From assembly GCA_945952105.1 (NCBI GenBank), contig CAMFGZ010000006.1, positions 145,275 to 209,274 of the forward strand: a stretch of 64,000 nt of DNA, given 5' to 3'. The notes beneath the pieces were generated by a model. The model was given only the letters and a program-made list of their open reading frames with translations. It did not search any database and had not been told where the DNA came from. This DNA comes from an uncultured Rhodospirillaceae bacterium. Lineage in GTDB: Bacteria > Pseudomonadota > Alphaproteobacteria > Reyranellales > Reyranellaceae. Positions 53,021 to 62,711 of this stretch are shown in pieces. A program made the position numbers and the translations under genes. The stretch's first letter is position 1. Each line of letters starts with the position of its first letter.

Positions 53021-53683
53021 ATGACGCTTCGCATCAATTCGACCGCCCCCGACTTCAAGGCCGAGACGACCCAGGGTCCGATCGAGTTTCATAAGTGGAT
53101 CGGTGACGGCTGGGCGATCCTGTTCTCGCACCCGAAGGACTTCACGCCGGTCTGCACGACCGAGCTCGGCTACATGGCCGGCCTCAAGCCGCAGTTCGAC
53201 AAGCTCAACACCAAGATCATCGGCCTCTCGGTCGATCCCGTAACCAACCACTCCAAGTGGGCGAAGGACATCGAGGAGACGCAGGGCCACGCCGTCACCT
53301 ATCCGATGATCGGCGATCCGGAGCTGAAGGTCGCCACCGCCTACGACATGCTGCCGGAAGGTGCCGGCACGACGTCAGAGGGCCGCACTGCCGCCGACAA
53401 CGCCACCGTGCGCTCGGTGTTCATCATCGGCCCGGACAAGAAGATCAAGGCGATGCTCACCTACCCGATGAGCACCGGCCGCAACTTTGACGAGGTGCTG
53501 CGCCTCCTCGAATCGTGCCAGCTCACGGCGAAGCACCAGGTCGCGACACCGGTGAACTGGAAGAAGGGCGAGGACGTGATCATCGTTCCGGCCGTCTCCG
53601 ACGAGGCTGCCAAGGCCAAGTACCCGAACGGCTGGAAGGCTCCCAAGCCCTACCTGCGCATCGTTCCCCAGCCCAAGGACTGA
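53021..53683 (+). CDS. Peroxiredoxin, Prx6 (1-Cys) type
   Basis: A 220-residue thiol peroxidase that reduces hydrogen and organic peroxides. The peroxidatic cysteine is C45 in DFTPVCTTELG, preceded by the conserved SHPKD. The length and the long C-terminal domain (NWKKGEDVIIVPAVSDEAAKAKYP) are those of the Prx6/AhpC-TSA family. AAAAGGAG lies 13 bp before the ATG. It is convergent with dxs. Confidence 0.93.
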   Translation: MTLRINSTAPDFKAETTQGPIEFHKWIGDGWAILFSHPKDFTPVCTTELGYMAGLKPQFDKLNTKIIGLSVDPVTNHSKWAKDIEETQGHAVTYPMIGDPELKVATAYDMLPEGAGTTSEGRTAADNATVRSVFIIGPDKKIKAMLTYPMSTGRNFDEVLRLLESCQLTAKHQVATPVNWKKGEDVIIVPAVSDEAAKAKYPNGWKAPKPYLRIVPQPKD

Positions 53684-53693
53684 GGAAACGCGA

Positions 53694-55610
53694 TCAGCCT
53701 CGCGCGCGCTCGGACTGCTGGCCGAGTGCCGCGAGCGCGGTCGCCACGATCTGCGGCGCGTTGAGGCCGGCCCATTCATACTGCCGGGCCGGCGCGGCGT
53801 GATCGATGAAGCGGTCGGGCAGAACCAGCGGCCGCACCTTCAGGCCGGCGTCGAGCAGGCCCGACGTTGCGAGATACTGCAGCACGAAGCTCGAGAAGCC
53901 GCCGACCGAGCCTTCCTCGATCGTGATCAGCACCTCGTGCTCGCGCGCGAGACGGCGGATCAGGTCCGTGTCGAGCGGCTTGGCGAAGCGGGCATCGGCG
54001 ACCGTGGTGCTGAGCCCCTTGGCGCCGAGATCCTCGGCCGCCACCAGGCACTCCTGCAGGCGCGCGCCGAAGTTCAGGATGGCGATCTTGGTCCCCTCGC
54101 GCACGATCCGGCCCTTGCCGATTTCCAGCGGGGTTCCCCTGGCCGGCAGTTCGACACCGACGCCCTCGCCGCGCGGATAGCGGAAGGCCGAGGGGCGGTC
54201 GTCGATCGCGGCGGCCGTGGCCACCATGTTCATCAGTTCGAGTTCGTCGGACGCCGCCATGAGGACGAAGTCCGGCAGGTTGCCGAGATAGGCAACGTCG
54301 AAGGAACCGGCATGCGTGGCGCCGTCCGCGCCCACGAGGCCGGCGCGATCGATGGCGAAGCGCACCGGCAGCTTCTGCAGGGCAACGTCATGAACGACCT
54401 GGTCGAAGGCGCGCTGCAGGAAGGTCGAGTAGATCGCGGTGAACGGCTTGAAGCCTTCGGTCGCCAGACCGGCGGCGAAGGTCACGCCGTGCTGCTCGGC
54501 GATCGCCACGTCGAAGGTGCGCTCGGGAAAGCGCTCGGCGAACTTGTCGAGGCCGGTACCCGAGGGCATGGCCGCGGTGACGGCCACGATCTTCTTGTCG
54601 GCCTCCGCCTCCGCGATCAACGCCTTGGCGAAGACGGCGGTATATTGCGGCGCGTTGGCGACCGGCTTGGCTTGCTTGCCGGTGACGACGTCGAACTTCA
54701 CCACGCCGTGATACTTGTCCGCGCTCGCCTCGGCCGGCCCGTAGCCCTTGCCCTTCTTGGTGACGACATGGACCAGGATGGGCTTGTCGAGCTGGCTGTC
54801 GCGGGCGTTCTTCAGCACCGGCAGCAGGTGGTCGAGATTGTGACCGTCGACCGGACCGACATAGTAGAAGCCCAATTCGTCGAACAGCGTGCCGCCCGCC
54901 ACGAAGCCGCGCGCGAATTCCTCGGCGCGCTTGGCCGCGAGTTCCAGCGGCTTGGGCAGGTTCTCGGCGAAGGAACGGCCAAGGTTGCGAAGTGTGACGT
55001 AGGGCCGGCCCGAGAGAAGGCGCGAGAGATGGCCCGAAAGCGCACCGACCGGCGGCGCGATCGACATGTCGTTGTCGTTCAGCACAACGATCAGGCGCGA
55101 GCGCAGCGCGCCGGCATTGTTCATCGCCTCGTAGGCCATGCCGGCGCTGAGCGCGCCGTCACCGATCACTGCGATCACGTTGTTGGACTTGCCCGCGAGG
55201 TCGCGCGCCACCGCCATGCCGAGGCCGGCCGAGATCGAGGTCGACGAGTGAGCCGCGCCGAACGGGTCGTATTCGCTCTCCGAACGTCGCGTGAAGCCCG
55301 ACAGGCCTCCCTCCTGGCGCAAGGTACGGATGCGGCTGCGGCGGCCGGTGACGATCTTGTGCGGATAGGCCTGATGGCCCACGTCCCAGATCAGCCGGTC
55401 GCTCGGCGTGTCGAAGACGTAGTGAAGCGCGACCGTGAGTTCGACCACGCCGAGGCCCGCGCCGAGATGGCCGCCGGTGACGGACACCGCCGAGATCGTC
55501 TCCTGGCGCAGTTCATCGGCGAGCTGGCGCAACTGGTCGGGGCGCAGGCGTCGGATGTCGGCGGGAACGTCGACGGTATCGAGGAGCGGCGTCGTACTGT
55601 GGCCGGTCAT
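53694..55610 (-). CDS. dxs: 1-deoxy-D-xylulose-5-phosphate synthase
   Basis: Thiamine-diphosphate enzyme that makes DXP from pyruvate and glyceraldehyde-3-phosphate, the entry to the MEP isoprenoid pathway. 638 residues. [20 protein letters not shown] near the N-terminus, the ThDP motif [18 protein letters not shown], and the catalytic glutamate in [17 protein letters not shown] are present. It follows ispA (40 bp) and xseB on the same strand. Confidence 0.97.
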   Translation of the reverse strand: MTGHSTTPLLDTVDVPADIRRLRPDQLRQLADELRQETISAVSVTGGHLGAGLGVVELTVALHYVFDTPSDRLIWDVGHQAYPHKIVTGRRSRIRTLRQEGGLSGFTRRSESEYDPFGAAHSSTSISAGLGMAVARDLAGKSNNVIAVIGDGALSAGMAYEAMNNAGALRSRLIVVLNDNDMSIAPPVGALSGHLSRLLSGRPYVTLRNLGRSFAENLPKPLELAAKRAEEFARGFVAGGTLFDELGFYYVGPVDGHNLDHLLPVLKNARDSQLDKPILVHVVTKKGKGYGPAEASADKYHGVVKFDVVTGKQAKPVANAPQYTAVFAKALIAEAEADKKIVAVTAAMPSGTGLDKFAERFPERTFDVAIAEQHGVTFAAGLATEGFKPFTAIYSTFLQRAFDQVVHDVALQKLPVRFAIDRAGLVGADGATHAGSFDVAYLGNLPDFVLMAASDELELMNMVATAAAIDDRPSAFRYPRGEGVGVELPARGTPLEIGKGRIVREGTKIAILNFGARLQECLVAAEDLGAKGLSTTVADARFAKPLDTDLIRRLAREHEVLITIEEGSVGGFSSFVLQYLATSGLLDAGLKVRPLVLPDRFIDHAAPARQYEWAGLNAPQIVATALAALGQQSERARG

Positions 55611-55650
55611 TGAACTATCATACTCCTGGGCGGGGCCTTCTGCCCCAACT

Positions 55651-56559
55651 TCAAGTGCGACGCGCCACGACGAATTCTGTGGCTTGCCTTAGCAAATCCG
55701 CCGCTTCCCCAAACGGTTCCAGGTGCGCGGCCGCCTGTCGCGCCAGCATTCCAGCCTGCGCCCTCGCCCTCTCGACACCCAGGATGGACACGAACGTCGC
55801 CTTGCCCGCGGCTTGGTCCTTGCCGGTCGCCTTGCCGAGTTCTTCGGCACTGCCCTCGATGTCGAGCAGGTCGTCGACGATCTGGAAGGCGAGGCCGAGA
55901 TCATGCGCATAGCCCGACAGCGCCATTCGCAGCGACTCGCTCGCCTTGCCGAGAACCGCGCCCGCGGTGCACGAGAAGGAGATCAGCGCACCGGTCTTCA
56001 ACCGCTGCAGGTGGGTTATCGCGCCGATCGACTGGTCCGAATCGTCCTGCTCGGCCAGCAGGTCGAGCATCTGGCCGCCCACCATGCCGCGGGCGCCTGC
56101 GGCTTTGGCCAGTTCGCTCACCAGCGCCGTGCGCACCGCCGGATCGCCATGGGTGTCCTCGTGCGCCAGAACCTCGAAGGCCAGTGCCTGCAGCGCATCG
56201 CCCGCCAGGATCGCCGTCGCCTCGTCGAACTGCTTGTGGCAGGTGGGTTTTCCGCGCCGCAGATCGTCATCGTCCATCGCCGGCAGATCGTCGTGGATCA
56301 GCGAATAGGCGTGCACGAACTCGATGGCGGAGGCCGTGCGCAACGCGGGTAGCGTCCTGACCTTGAACAGCGTGGCGCCGGCCAGCACGAAGAAGGCCCG
56401 CAATCGCTTGCCGCCGCCCATGCTGGAATAGCGCATCGCGTCGAACACGCGGGCTTCGCCCGAGGTGCCGCTCGGCAACAGGCGATCCATCGTGCGTTCG
56501 ACCGATTCGGCCGCAAACGCCAAGGCGGTCTCGAACTCTCTGTGCGACGACAACGGCAT
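55651..56559 (-). CDS. ispA: Farnesyl diphosphate synthase (polyprenyl synthetase)
   Basis: Condenses IPP with DMAPP and GPP. 302 residues. First aspartate-rich motif in [20 protein letters not shown], second in [19 protein letters not shown] is the IPP-binding N-terminal block. Product length is inferred from context (xseB-ispA-dxs) and size; geranylgeranyl synthesis cannot be excluded by sequence alone. Confidence 0.93.
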   Translation of the reverse strand: MPLSSHREFETALAFAAESVERTMDRLLPSGTSGEARVFDAMRYSSMGGGKRLRAFFVLAGATLFKVRTLPALRTASAIEFVHAYSLIHDDLPAMDDDDLRRGKPTCHKQFDEATAILAGDALQALAFEVLAHEDTHGDPAVRTALVSELAKAAGARGMVGGQMLDLLAEQDDSDQSIGAITHLQRLKTGALISFSCTAGAVLGKASESLRMALSGYAHDLGLAFQIVDDLLDIEGSAEELGKATGKDQAAGKATFVSILGVERARAQAGMLARQAAAHLEPFGEAADLLRQATEFVVARRT

Positions 56560-56569
56560 GGCAAGAAAA

Positions 56570-56824
56570 TCAGCCGAGGTCGGCGGGTTGCGTGGCGACC
56601 GAACCGTCGGCGGAGAAGACGATCTTCTCCACCTTCATCTTGGCCTCCGCCAGCCGCTGCTCGCAGTGGCGCTTCAACAGTGCGCCCCGTTCGTAGGCCG
56701 AAATCGCCTCGTCGAGCTTCACCTGGCCGCGCTCGAGCTGCTGGACGATGCCCTCCAGCTCTTTCAGGGCGTCCTCGAACGACAGGGCGGTGATGTCCTT
56801 CGGAAGGGTGGGTTCTTTAGCCAA
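56570..56824 (-). CDS. xseB: Exodeoxyribonuclease VII small subunit
   Basis: An 84-residue helical protein that, with XseA, degrades single-stranded [36 protein letters not shown] is the family core, of which LEGIV and LERG are diagnostic. It starts the xseB-ispA-dxs run; the ispA start lies 10 bp downstream. xseA is not in the window. Confidence 0.93.
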   Translation of the reverse strand: MAKEPTLPKDITALSFEDALKELEGIVQQLERGQVKLDEAISAYERGALLKRHCEQRLAEAKMKVEKIVFSADGSVATQPADLG

Positions 56825-57099
56825 TTTTTGCCTCTTGAGGGGGTCGGCCGGGATCGTAGCCGGACGGCGCGAACATGTCGAAAGATGCCGCCCACGTCAT
56901 CAAAATAGGCTGAAAATTCCCGTTTCGAGAGCAAAACAGCGTGTCTGCAACTAACGATAATCAAAACACGCATCTGTGACATGGCCGCTTTGCATGTTCG
57001 CAGGACAAAACCCGTTCAGGCGCATTGCGATATAGTTAAGCCAATGGCAGGTTCCGCTCCGCAAAGAAATAAACGGCCATTCACCAGGAGCAGACGCCC

Positions 57100-58038
57100 A
57101 TGGGCAACGTAAGCCATCTCGTCACGCGAACCGCCGCCTTCCAGAGCTCGATCGAGAACGGTCTCGCCGAGGGATCCAGCAGCAAGGATCGCCAGTTCGT
57201 CACGGCGCTCGCGCGTGGCCTCGACATCCTCCGCGCCTTCCATGCCGGCGAAGGCATGCTGGGCAACCAGGAGATCGCGCACCGCACCGGCCTGCCGAAG
57301 CCGACCGTCGCCCGCCTCACCCACACGCTGACCGAGTTGGGCTACCTCAACTACATCCGCCGCTTCCGCAAATACGAGCTGGGCGCCTCGGTCCTGGCGC
57401 TGGGCTATGCCGCGATCTCGAGCATGGACGTGCGCCGTGCCTCGCGTCAGCCGCTGGAGCAGCTCGCCCACGCCCTCAACGCCTCGACGGCTCTGGGCGG
57501 CCGCGATCGTCATTCGATGATCTACCTCGAAGCCTGCCGTGGTCCCTCGGTCGTGGCGATCACGCACGATGTCGGCACGCGCGTGCCGATGGCCACCACC
57601 GCGATGGGCCGCGCCTATCTCTTCTCGCTGCCCGACGTCGACCGCAACAAGCAGATCGACGCCATCCGCCGCCGCTGGCGCGACGACTGGGCCAAGGTGA
57701 AGACCGGCCTCGAGCGCTCGTTCAAGGAACTGACCGACCGCGGCTTCTGCGTCACCTGGGGCGAGTGGCTGCCCGAACTCTGCGGCGTCGGCGCTCCGCT
57801 GCGCAACTCCGACGGCACGGCGGCCTATGCCATCAACGCCTCGGCGCCGATCTACCAGATCAGCCGCGACCGCCTCGAAGCCGATTGGGGCCCGCGCCTC
57901 GTCAAGGTCGCGCGCGACATCCGTACGGGCATGGCTGCCCAGCCTGCCGTCAGCGCCTCGGCCGGCTCGCCCATGCGGCCGATGATGTCCAACGGCAACG
58001 GCCATCGCCCGCCGATGGCAGCGATGGCGCGCCGCTAG
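57100..58038 (+). CDS. IclR family transcriptional regulator
   Basis: A 312-residue regulator. Winged helix-turn-helix at about 33-95 (FVTALARGLDILRAFHAG; LPKPTVARLTHTLTELGYL) and the C-terminal ligand domain (about 115-285; ALGGRDRHSMIYLEACRG, GTRVPMATTAMGRAYLF). A Ser/Pro/Met-rich tail follows. IclR proteins often govern aromatic-acid pathways; the thioesterase gene 30 bp downstream is the nearest possible target. AGGAGC lies 8 bp before the ATG. Confidence 0.9.
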   Translation: MGNVSHLVTRTAAFQSSIENGLAEGSSSKDRQFVTALARGLDILRAFHAGEGMLGNQEIAHRTGLPKPTVARLTHTLTELGYLNYIRRFRKYELGASVLALGYAAISSMDVRRASRQPLEQLAHALNASTALGGRDRHSMIYLEACRGPSVVAITHDVGTRVPMATTAMGRAYLFSLPDVDRNKQIDAIRRRWRDDWAKVKTGLERSFKELTDRGFCVTWGEWLPELCGVGAPLRNSDGTAAYAINASAPIYQISRDRLEADWGPRLVKVARDIRTGMAAQPAVSASAGSPMRPMMSNGNGHRPPMAAMARR

Positions 58039-58068
58039 GCGCGCCGTTTTTCCGAAGGCTTTCCAGAC

Positions 58069-58545
58069 ATGGCTATCCAACGACCGGCCGACGCTCGGCC
58101 GGTCGCTCCTTATGAGTTTCGCGGCTTCAACGGCGTCATCGGCCATCGGGTCGTGGCGTGGCGGCACGGCTTCGTCGAGATGCAGCTCAAGGTGCGGCCG
58201 GAACTGTGCAACGCCAACGGCCTGCTGCACGGTGGCGTGCTGATGACGCTCCTCGATTCGGCAAGCGGCTTCGCCTGCACCTTCAACGAGACGGCAACGG
58301 CGCGACGCCTCTCGGTGACGCTGGCCTTCACGACCCAGTTCATCAAGGCCGGCCGCGAGGGCGACCTGCTCACGATCCTGGGCGCCTGGCGTCCCTCGAC
58401 CAGCCAGAGCACGTTTGCCGCCGAGACCGAGATCTACAACCAGGCGAACGAACTGCTCGCCACCGGTGCCGGCACCTTCCGCTACCTGAAGGGCGAACGC
58501 AGCGACGGCACGCTCGAATTCCTCGACCAGAAAGCCGCGGACTAA
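58069..58545 (+). CDS. PaaI-type hotdog thioesterase
   Basis: A 158-residue acyl-CoA thioesterase of the hotdog fold. The motif NANGLLHGGVLMTLLDSASGFA (the HGG and the aspartate are the active-site parts) and TTQFIKAGREGDLL are typical of PaaI-like enzymes, which release CoA from aryl-acetyl or other acyl-CoAs. It probably shares a transcript with the IclR regulator. The stop overlaps the convergent UdgX gene by 4 bp. Confidence 0.87.
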   Translation: MAIQRPADARPVAPYEFRGFNGVIGHRVVAWRHGFVEMQLKVRPELCNANGLLHGGVLMTLLDSASGFACTFNETATARRLSVTLAFTTQFIKAGREGDLLTILGAWRPSTSQSTFAAETEIYNQANELLATGAGTFRYLKGERSDGTLEFLDQKAAD

Positions 58546-59951
58546 CCGTTCGCCGCGATCAGGCGGCGGACGGCGACGAGATCATCACGGAACGCGTCGT
58601 AAGCCTCACGCTTGGCCGGCTCGTCGGCCAGGCGCAGCAGATAGGACGGATGCACCGTGGCGTATCCAGCTCGCCCGTCGAGCTCGATCGGCCCGCGCAC
58701 CTTCAGCACCGAATGCGGCTTGCCGGTCAGCCCCAGCAGCGCCGTGCCGCCCATCGCGACGATGAGCTTCGGCCGCACGAAGGAAAGCTCCCGTTGCAGC
58801 CACCAGCGATAGCGCTTCACCTCGCCGGGGTTGGGCCGCTTGTGCAGCCGCTTCTTGCCGCGCGGCTCGTACTTGAAGTGCTTCACCGCGTTGGTGACAT
58901 AGACGCGCCGACGATCGATGCCGGCCTCCGCCAGGGCCTTGTCGAACAGCTGCCCCGCCGGCCCGATGAACGGCCGGCCTTCCCTTTCTTCCTGATCGCC
59001 CGGCTGCTCGCCAACAAACGCAACGTCGGGCTCCATCGGTCCCTCGCCCAGAACGGCGCGATTGGCGCCCGGCGTCAGCGGCTCCGAGGCCGCGATCAGC
59101 CGGTTTAGCTCCTCCAGAGTTTGCGGCCCCTGCTCCGCCATCGCCGCTACCGCCTTCAGCGGATCACGCTTCTGCCGCTCCGCCACCTCGCGTGCCATCA
59201 TCTCCCGGGCGCGCGCCGGCGCCTGCTGCACGAGGCCGGCAATCGACGTGGCTTCCGGCAGGTTGCGCCAGTACTTCTCCGGCATGTGCTGCCGCATCGC
59301 CCTGGGATTAAGCCGCGCCGGATTGAAGACGTTCTCGTAGTAGCAGCGCCACGCCTCCTCGAAGGCGTCGGGCTCGGGCGCGTCGCAGCGTTGCGCGGGC
59401 GGACCGACTGTCAAGTTCGCACGATCCCAGTGCAGGGAGCCGACCGGCGTCAGGATCGACCAGACGAGGCTGCGGAAGCGCTCGACGAAGAAGCCGGCCG
59501 TCGCCTCTACTATGAAGTGCTGCGGCTCGAACCAGGCGACGAACCGCTCCGTGCCGTCCGGATCATGCGTCTCGCGGAAGCGCACGAAGGCGTGCATCTT
59601 GTGCAAGTCGCGCCGCACCGACTTCGCCATCGTCTCCAGGCGATGCACAAGCGGATCGCTCTGTATTTCGAGCAGCGCACGCTCGCCGTTCAGCACACGC
59701 CAGATGGCAGCGTAGAGCAGCGCATAGCGCTCGCGTTCGGAATGGCAGACGACGAGCCGGATCAACTCACCCAACGCACGCGGCAGGCCGACCGGCGGCG
59801 CAGTCTCCACAGGCGCCTCGCCGAACAGGTCGCTTTCACCTGCCGGGCACCAGGAAACGGAATCGGGCGGGGCCTTGCGGGCCGCCAGCATGCGGACGGC
59901 AGCCCGAAAGCCGTCGATGTCCGCACCTTCTCGCAGCGGCACGCCGATCAA
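58542..59951 (-). CDS. udgX: DUF4130-UdgX fusion: uracil-DNA-binding glycosylase-like protein
   Basis: A 469-residue protein. The N-terminal half (about 60-260; YAAIWRVLNGE, LHKMHAFVRFRE, RFVAWFEPQH) is DUF4130, found with a radical-SAM partner. The C-terminal half (about 275-469) is a UDG superfamily domain with GEQPGDQE (314-321), HPSYLLR, and GKKRLH at 365-370. In UdgX the loop is GKRRIH, and its histidine forms a covalent bond with the abasic site after uracil removal; here it would be H370. The ATG overlaps the radical-SAM stop (ATGA). Confidence 0.9.
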   Translation of the reverse strand: MIGVPLREGADIDGFRAAVRMLAARKAPPDSVSWCPAGESDLFGEAPVETAPPVGLPRALGELIRLVVCHSERERYALLYAAIWRVLNGERALLEIQSDPLVHRLETMAKSVRRDLHKMHAFVRFRETHDPDGTERFVAWFEPQHFIVEATAGFFVERFRSLVWSILTPVGSLHWDRANLTVGPPAQRCDAPEPDAFEEAWRCYYENVFNPARLNPRAMRQHMPEKYWRNLPEATSIAGLVQQAPARAREMMAREVAERQKRDPLKAVAAMAEQGPQTLEELNRLIAASEPLTPGANRAVLGEGPMEPDVAFVGEQPGDQEEREGRPFIGPAGQLFDKALAEAGIDRRRVYVTNAVKHFKYEPRGKKRLHKRPNPGEVKRYRWWLQRELSFVRPKLIVAMGGTALLGLTGKPHSVLKVRGPIELDGRAGYATVHPSYLLRLADEPAKREAYDAFRDDLVAVRRLIAANG

Positions 59952-61156
59952 AAGAGACTCGCCTGCACGGGCGCCTCGGCGAGAGTGCTGCGGATCTCCA
60001 ACCGGTCGGCCACCTTCGTCGGTCGATAGTCGGCGGTGACGAGGAAGGGCAGCAATCGCTTCACGCTGCGCGCCAGTCTGCCGATGTCGGCCAGCCGCAG
60101 CCGCGCGTGCCGTCGTGCCGCGATGATCCTGTCGACGGAGCGCACGCCGAGCCCCGGCACGCGCAGCAGCATCTCGCGGTCGGCGGTGTTTACGTCGAGC
60201 GGAAAGCGATCGCGGTTCTGCAGCGCCCAGGCCGACTTCGGATCGATGTCGAGCGCAAGCATGCCGTCCTGTCCCGCACTCGCAACCTCGTCCGTGGAGA
60301 AGCCGTAAAAGCGCAGCAGCCAGTCGGCCTGATAGAGCCGGTTCTCCCGCTGCAGCGGCGGCGCCTTGAGCGGCAGCACCGCGCTCGGCTCTGGAATCGG
60401 ACTGAAGGCCGAATAATAGACGCGGCGCAGCGCGTAATCCTTATAGAGCACCGCACTGGTCTGCAGCAGAGTCGCATCGGTGGTCGCGTCGGCGCCGACG
60501 ATCACCTGCGTGCTTTGACCGGCCGGCGAGAACTTGCGGCGATCCTCCTTGGCCTCGTCGATGCGCTCCTTCATCTGACCCATGGCGCCGGTAATCGACT
60601 TGGTGCTCTTTTCCGGTGCGAATCGGGCGAGACTGTCGGGCGATGGCAGTTCGATGTTGATCGACAGACGATCCGCGAAGAGGCCCGCCTGCTCGATCAG
60701 CCAGGGATTGGCCTCGGGGATCGTCTTGAGGTGAATGTAGCCCGCGAAACCATGTTCGCGCCGCAGCTTCTTCGCGACGAGCACCATCTGTTCCATCGTG
60801 TGATCGGGATTACGGATGATGCCCGAGGAGAGGAACAGACCCTCGATGTAGTTGCGCTTGTAGAAGTTCAGAGTCAACGAGACGACCTCGTCGACCGTGA
60901 AGCGCGCGCGCTCGACGTTCGAGGAGCGCCGGTTGATGCAATAGGCGCAATCGAACAGGCAGTAGTTGGTCAGCAAGATCTTGAGCAGCGACACGCAGCG
61001 CCCATCGGGCGTGTAGGCGTGGCAGATGCCGTTGCTGGTCGAGCCGATGCCGTCGAGCCCGGCGGCTCGCTTGGGCGCGCCCGACGAGGCGCATGATGCA
61101 TCGTATTTGGCGGCGTCCGAGAGAATGCGAAGCTTGGTGGTGAGCTTTTCGTCCAA
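59948..61156 (-). CDS. Putative DNA modification/repair radical SAM protein
   Basis: A 402-residue radical-SAM protein. The cluster motif CLFDCAYC has C66, C70 and C73. Then come SLTLNFYKRNYIEGLFLSSG and a C-terminal helix-hairpin-helix (about 320-345; DREMLLRVPGLGVRSVDRIIAARR), a DNA-binding element. It matches the family always paired with DUF4130/UdgX genes. The TTG at 61156 is preferred to that at 61159 because AGGAGG lies 5 bp before it. Its promoter carries a LexA-like box. Confidence 0.88.
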   Translation of the reverse strand: MDEKLTTKLRILSDAAKYDASCASSGAPKRAAGLDGIGSTSNGICHAYTPDGRCVSLLKILLTNYCLFDCAYCINRRSSNVERARFTVDEVVSLTLNFYKRNYIEGLFLSSGIIRNPDHTMEQMVLVAKKLRREHGFAGYIHLKTIPEANPWLIEQAGLFADRLSINIELPSPDSLARFAPEKSTKSITGAMGQMKERIDEAKEDRRKFSPAGQSTQVIVGADATTDATLLQTSAVLYKDYALRRVYYSAFSPIPEPSAVLPLKAPPLQRENRLYQADWLLRFYGFSTDEVASAGQDGMLALDIDPKSAWALQNRDRFPLDVNTADREMLLRVPGLGVRSVDRIIAARRHARLRLADIGRLARSVKRLLPFLVTADYRPTKVADRLEIRSTLAEAPVQASLF

Positions 61157-61184
61157 CAACGCCTCCTGTAAACGCGAGAGCGTT

Positions 61185-61218
61185 GTTCTCTATATGTTCC
61201 ATTTGACTGTAAGCGCAA
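61185..61218 (-). promoter_or_regulatory. LexA-type box over the radical SAM-udgX promoter
   Basis: GTTC-N7-GTTC at 61185-61199, the direct-repeat form of alphaproteobacterial LexA boxes. On the gene strand a -10 TATAGA (61189-61194) sits inside the spacer, and TTGCGC (61213-61218) lies 18 bp upstream. A repressor here would block polymerase. The box ends about 29 bp before the start codon. Confidence 0.75.
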
Positions 61219-61255
61219 GCGCTGCCAATTTCTCAATTACTTCAATAGCTTAATG

Positions 61256-61966
61256 TCACTCCTCTTGGGCCGGTTTCGAACGCAGGCGATAGCGGAGCCA
61301 CATCGTTCCGCCCTCGAGGACATCATGGCTCACCAGCGTCATGCTCTCGACCGGCGCCGGGCCGAGATCGGTCTCGCCGGAATTGAACACGATCGGTCCG
61401 CCCGTGCTGCCGTCGATCACCGGGCAGATCACCAGGCTCAATTCGTCGATCAGGCCCGCTCTCAGCAAGGCGCCGTTCGCCCCGCCGCCGCCCTCCAGCA
61501 TGAGACGCTCGATGCCGAGCTCGCGGTTCAAGGTCTCGAGCGCTATCGCGAGATCGATCTCGGTCTTGCCGGCGAAGATGTAGGACACGCCGTCGGCGCG
61601 CAGCCCCGCAAGATGCCTGTCCGGCACCGCCTCGGTCAGGATGACGAGGATCGGATCTCCGCCGATATCGCGCCGCGCCCACACCGCCTTGCCATGACGA
61701 TCGAGGAAGATTCCCCACGCCTTGGCCTCGCGCTGCGCGAACCAGTTTTCGCGCGAGAACGCCTGATCCGTGTCGGGGTAATGCGGCTCCCTGCCCTTGG
61801 CGAATTCCTGCGCCGTGACGCGCCCGCACAGCCACGACCCGCCGCCCATCTGGTCGTGCAGCCGCTCGAACAGGTTGGGCACGACGTTGACCTTCGGCCG
61901 CCAGCGGCTGCCCCAGATGCGGCCATCGACGCTGCAGACCATATGGCAAAGGACGTAGGGTTTCAT
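61256..61966 (-). CDS. RibD C-terminal domain/dihydrofolate reductase-like protein
   Basis: A 236-residue NAD(P)H-dependent reductase fold. The start MKPYVLCHMVCSVDGRIWG, the middle DPILVILTEAVPDRHLAGLR and the LMLEGGGGANGALLRAGLIDEL block are those of the RibD-C/YyaP-like group. It lacks the deaminase half of RibD. It is downstream of no obvious riboflavin gene and ends 97 bp before the radical-SAM promoter. Substrate unknown; alternative start TTG at 61984. Confidence 0.82.
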   Translation of the reverse strand: MKPYVLCHMVCSVDGRIWGSRWRPKVNVVPNLFERLHDQMGGGSWLCGRVTAQEFAKGREPHYPDTDQAFSRENWFAQREAKAWGIFLDRHGKAVWARRDIGGDPILVILTEAVPDRHLAGLRADGVSYIFAGKTEIDLAIALETLNRELGIERLMLEGGGGANGALLRAGLIDELSLVICPVIDGSTGGPIVFNSGETDLGPAPVESMTLVSHDVLEGGTMWLRYRLRSKPAQEE

Positions 61967-62027
61967 GGCCTGATCATAGCTCAATGAGACCGATCAGAAA
62001 CCGGCCTCGATGGCAGGCCCATCCCGC

Positions 62028-62690
62028 CTAGCAGCCCAGCGGGATGCGCGCGATGTGGCGGTGAGTCGTCTGGCCGATGAGGCTGTGCACCAGCACGACC
62101 TCGCGGACCGTCCAGGCGATCGGCTCGACCGGCTCGGCCTCGATGTGCTTTCCGTCGTAGAGCAACGTCACGTGCGGCGTGTAGCGGCGCGCCGGACGCG
62201 GCGTGTCGTCGAGCGAATCGCTCAGGCGCTGCTGCAGCACTTCCATGCCGACGGTCGAGTCGTCGCCGGTCAACACCAGCGCCCCATTGGAGAAGCTCAT
62301 CAGGCGGTCGAAGCCGACGCGGAACGACGGCATCGAGATCCCCTCGGCGCGCGCCATCCAGCCGTCGATCTCGTCGGCATCCGGGAGCCCATGGCCTTCG
62401 TGCACGGTCGACAGGGTGACGTGGAAATGCCCGGTCTTGAGAAGCCGCCCCGTCAGGCCATGCGCGGTGCGCCAGCCGGCGGCGCGCTCGGCAATCCGTT
62501 CGGCGGTCTCGGCATCCGGCAGGGCGGCAAAGAACAGCCTGTCCGTGAAGCGCGGCCCGGTCCGGCGGAGACCTGCATGGCGACGGCGGAGACGCTCAAC
62601 GGCGAGCCGGGAAAGGCCCTGCTCCGGTCGCGGCGCCGGCGCAGGGCGTCCCGCGAAACCCTCGATCGTCGCCCCGAAAACTGCGGTCAC
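62028..62690 (-). CDS. 2'-5' RNA ligase family protein (ThpR-like phosphodiesterase fold)
   Basis: A 220-residue protein of the 2H phosphoesterase family. The paired active-site motifs are HFHVTLS and YTPHVTLLYD, and FTDRLFFAALPDAETAERI is the family start. Bacterial members ligate tRNA halves in vitro or act as cyclic phosphodiesterases. The GTG at 62690 is chosen because AGGAGG lies 6 bp before it; this leaves about 50 unusual basic residues before the family start. Its promoter overlaps a LexA-like box. Confidence 0.83.
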   Translation of the reverse strand: MTAVFGATIEGFAGRPAPAPRPEQGLSRLAVERLRRRHAGLRRTGPRFTDRLFFAALPDAETAERIAERAAGWRTAHGLTGRLLKTGHFHVTLSTVHEGHGLPDADEIDGWMARAEGISMPSFRVGFDRLMSFSNGALVLTGDDSTVGMEVLQQRLSDSLDDTPRPARRYTPHVTLLYDGKHIEAEPVEPIAWTVREVVLVHSLIGQTTHRHIARIPLGC

Positions 62691-62711
62691 GGCTTGCCTC
62701 CTCATCTGTAT

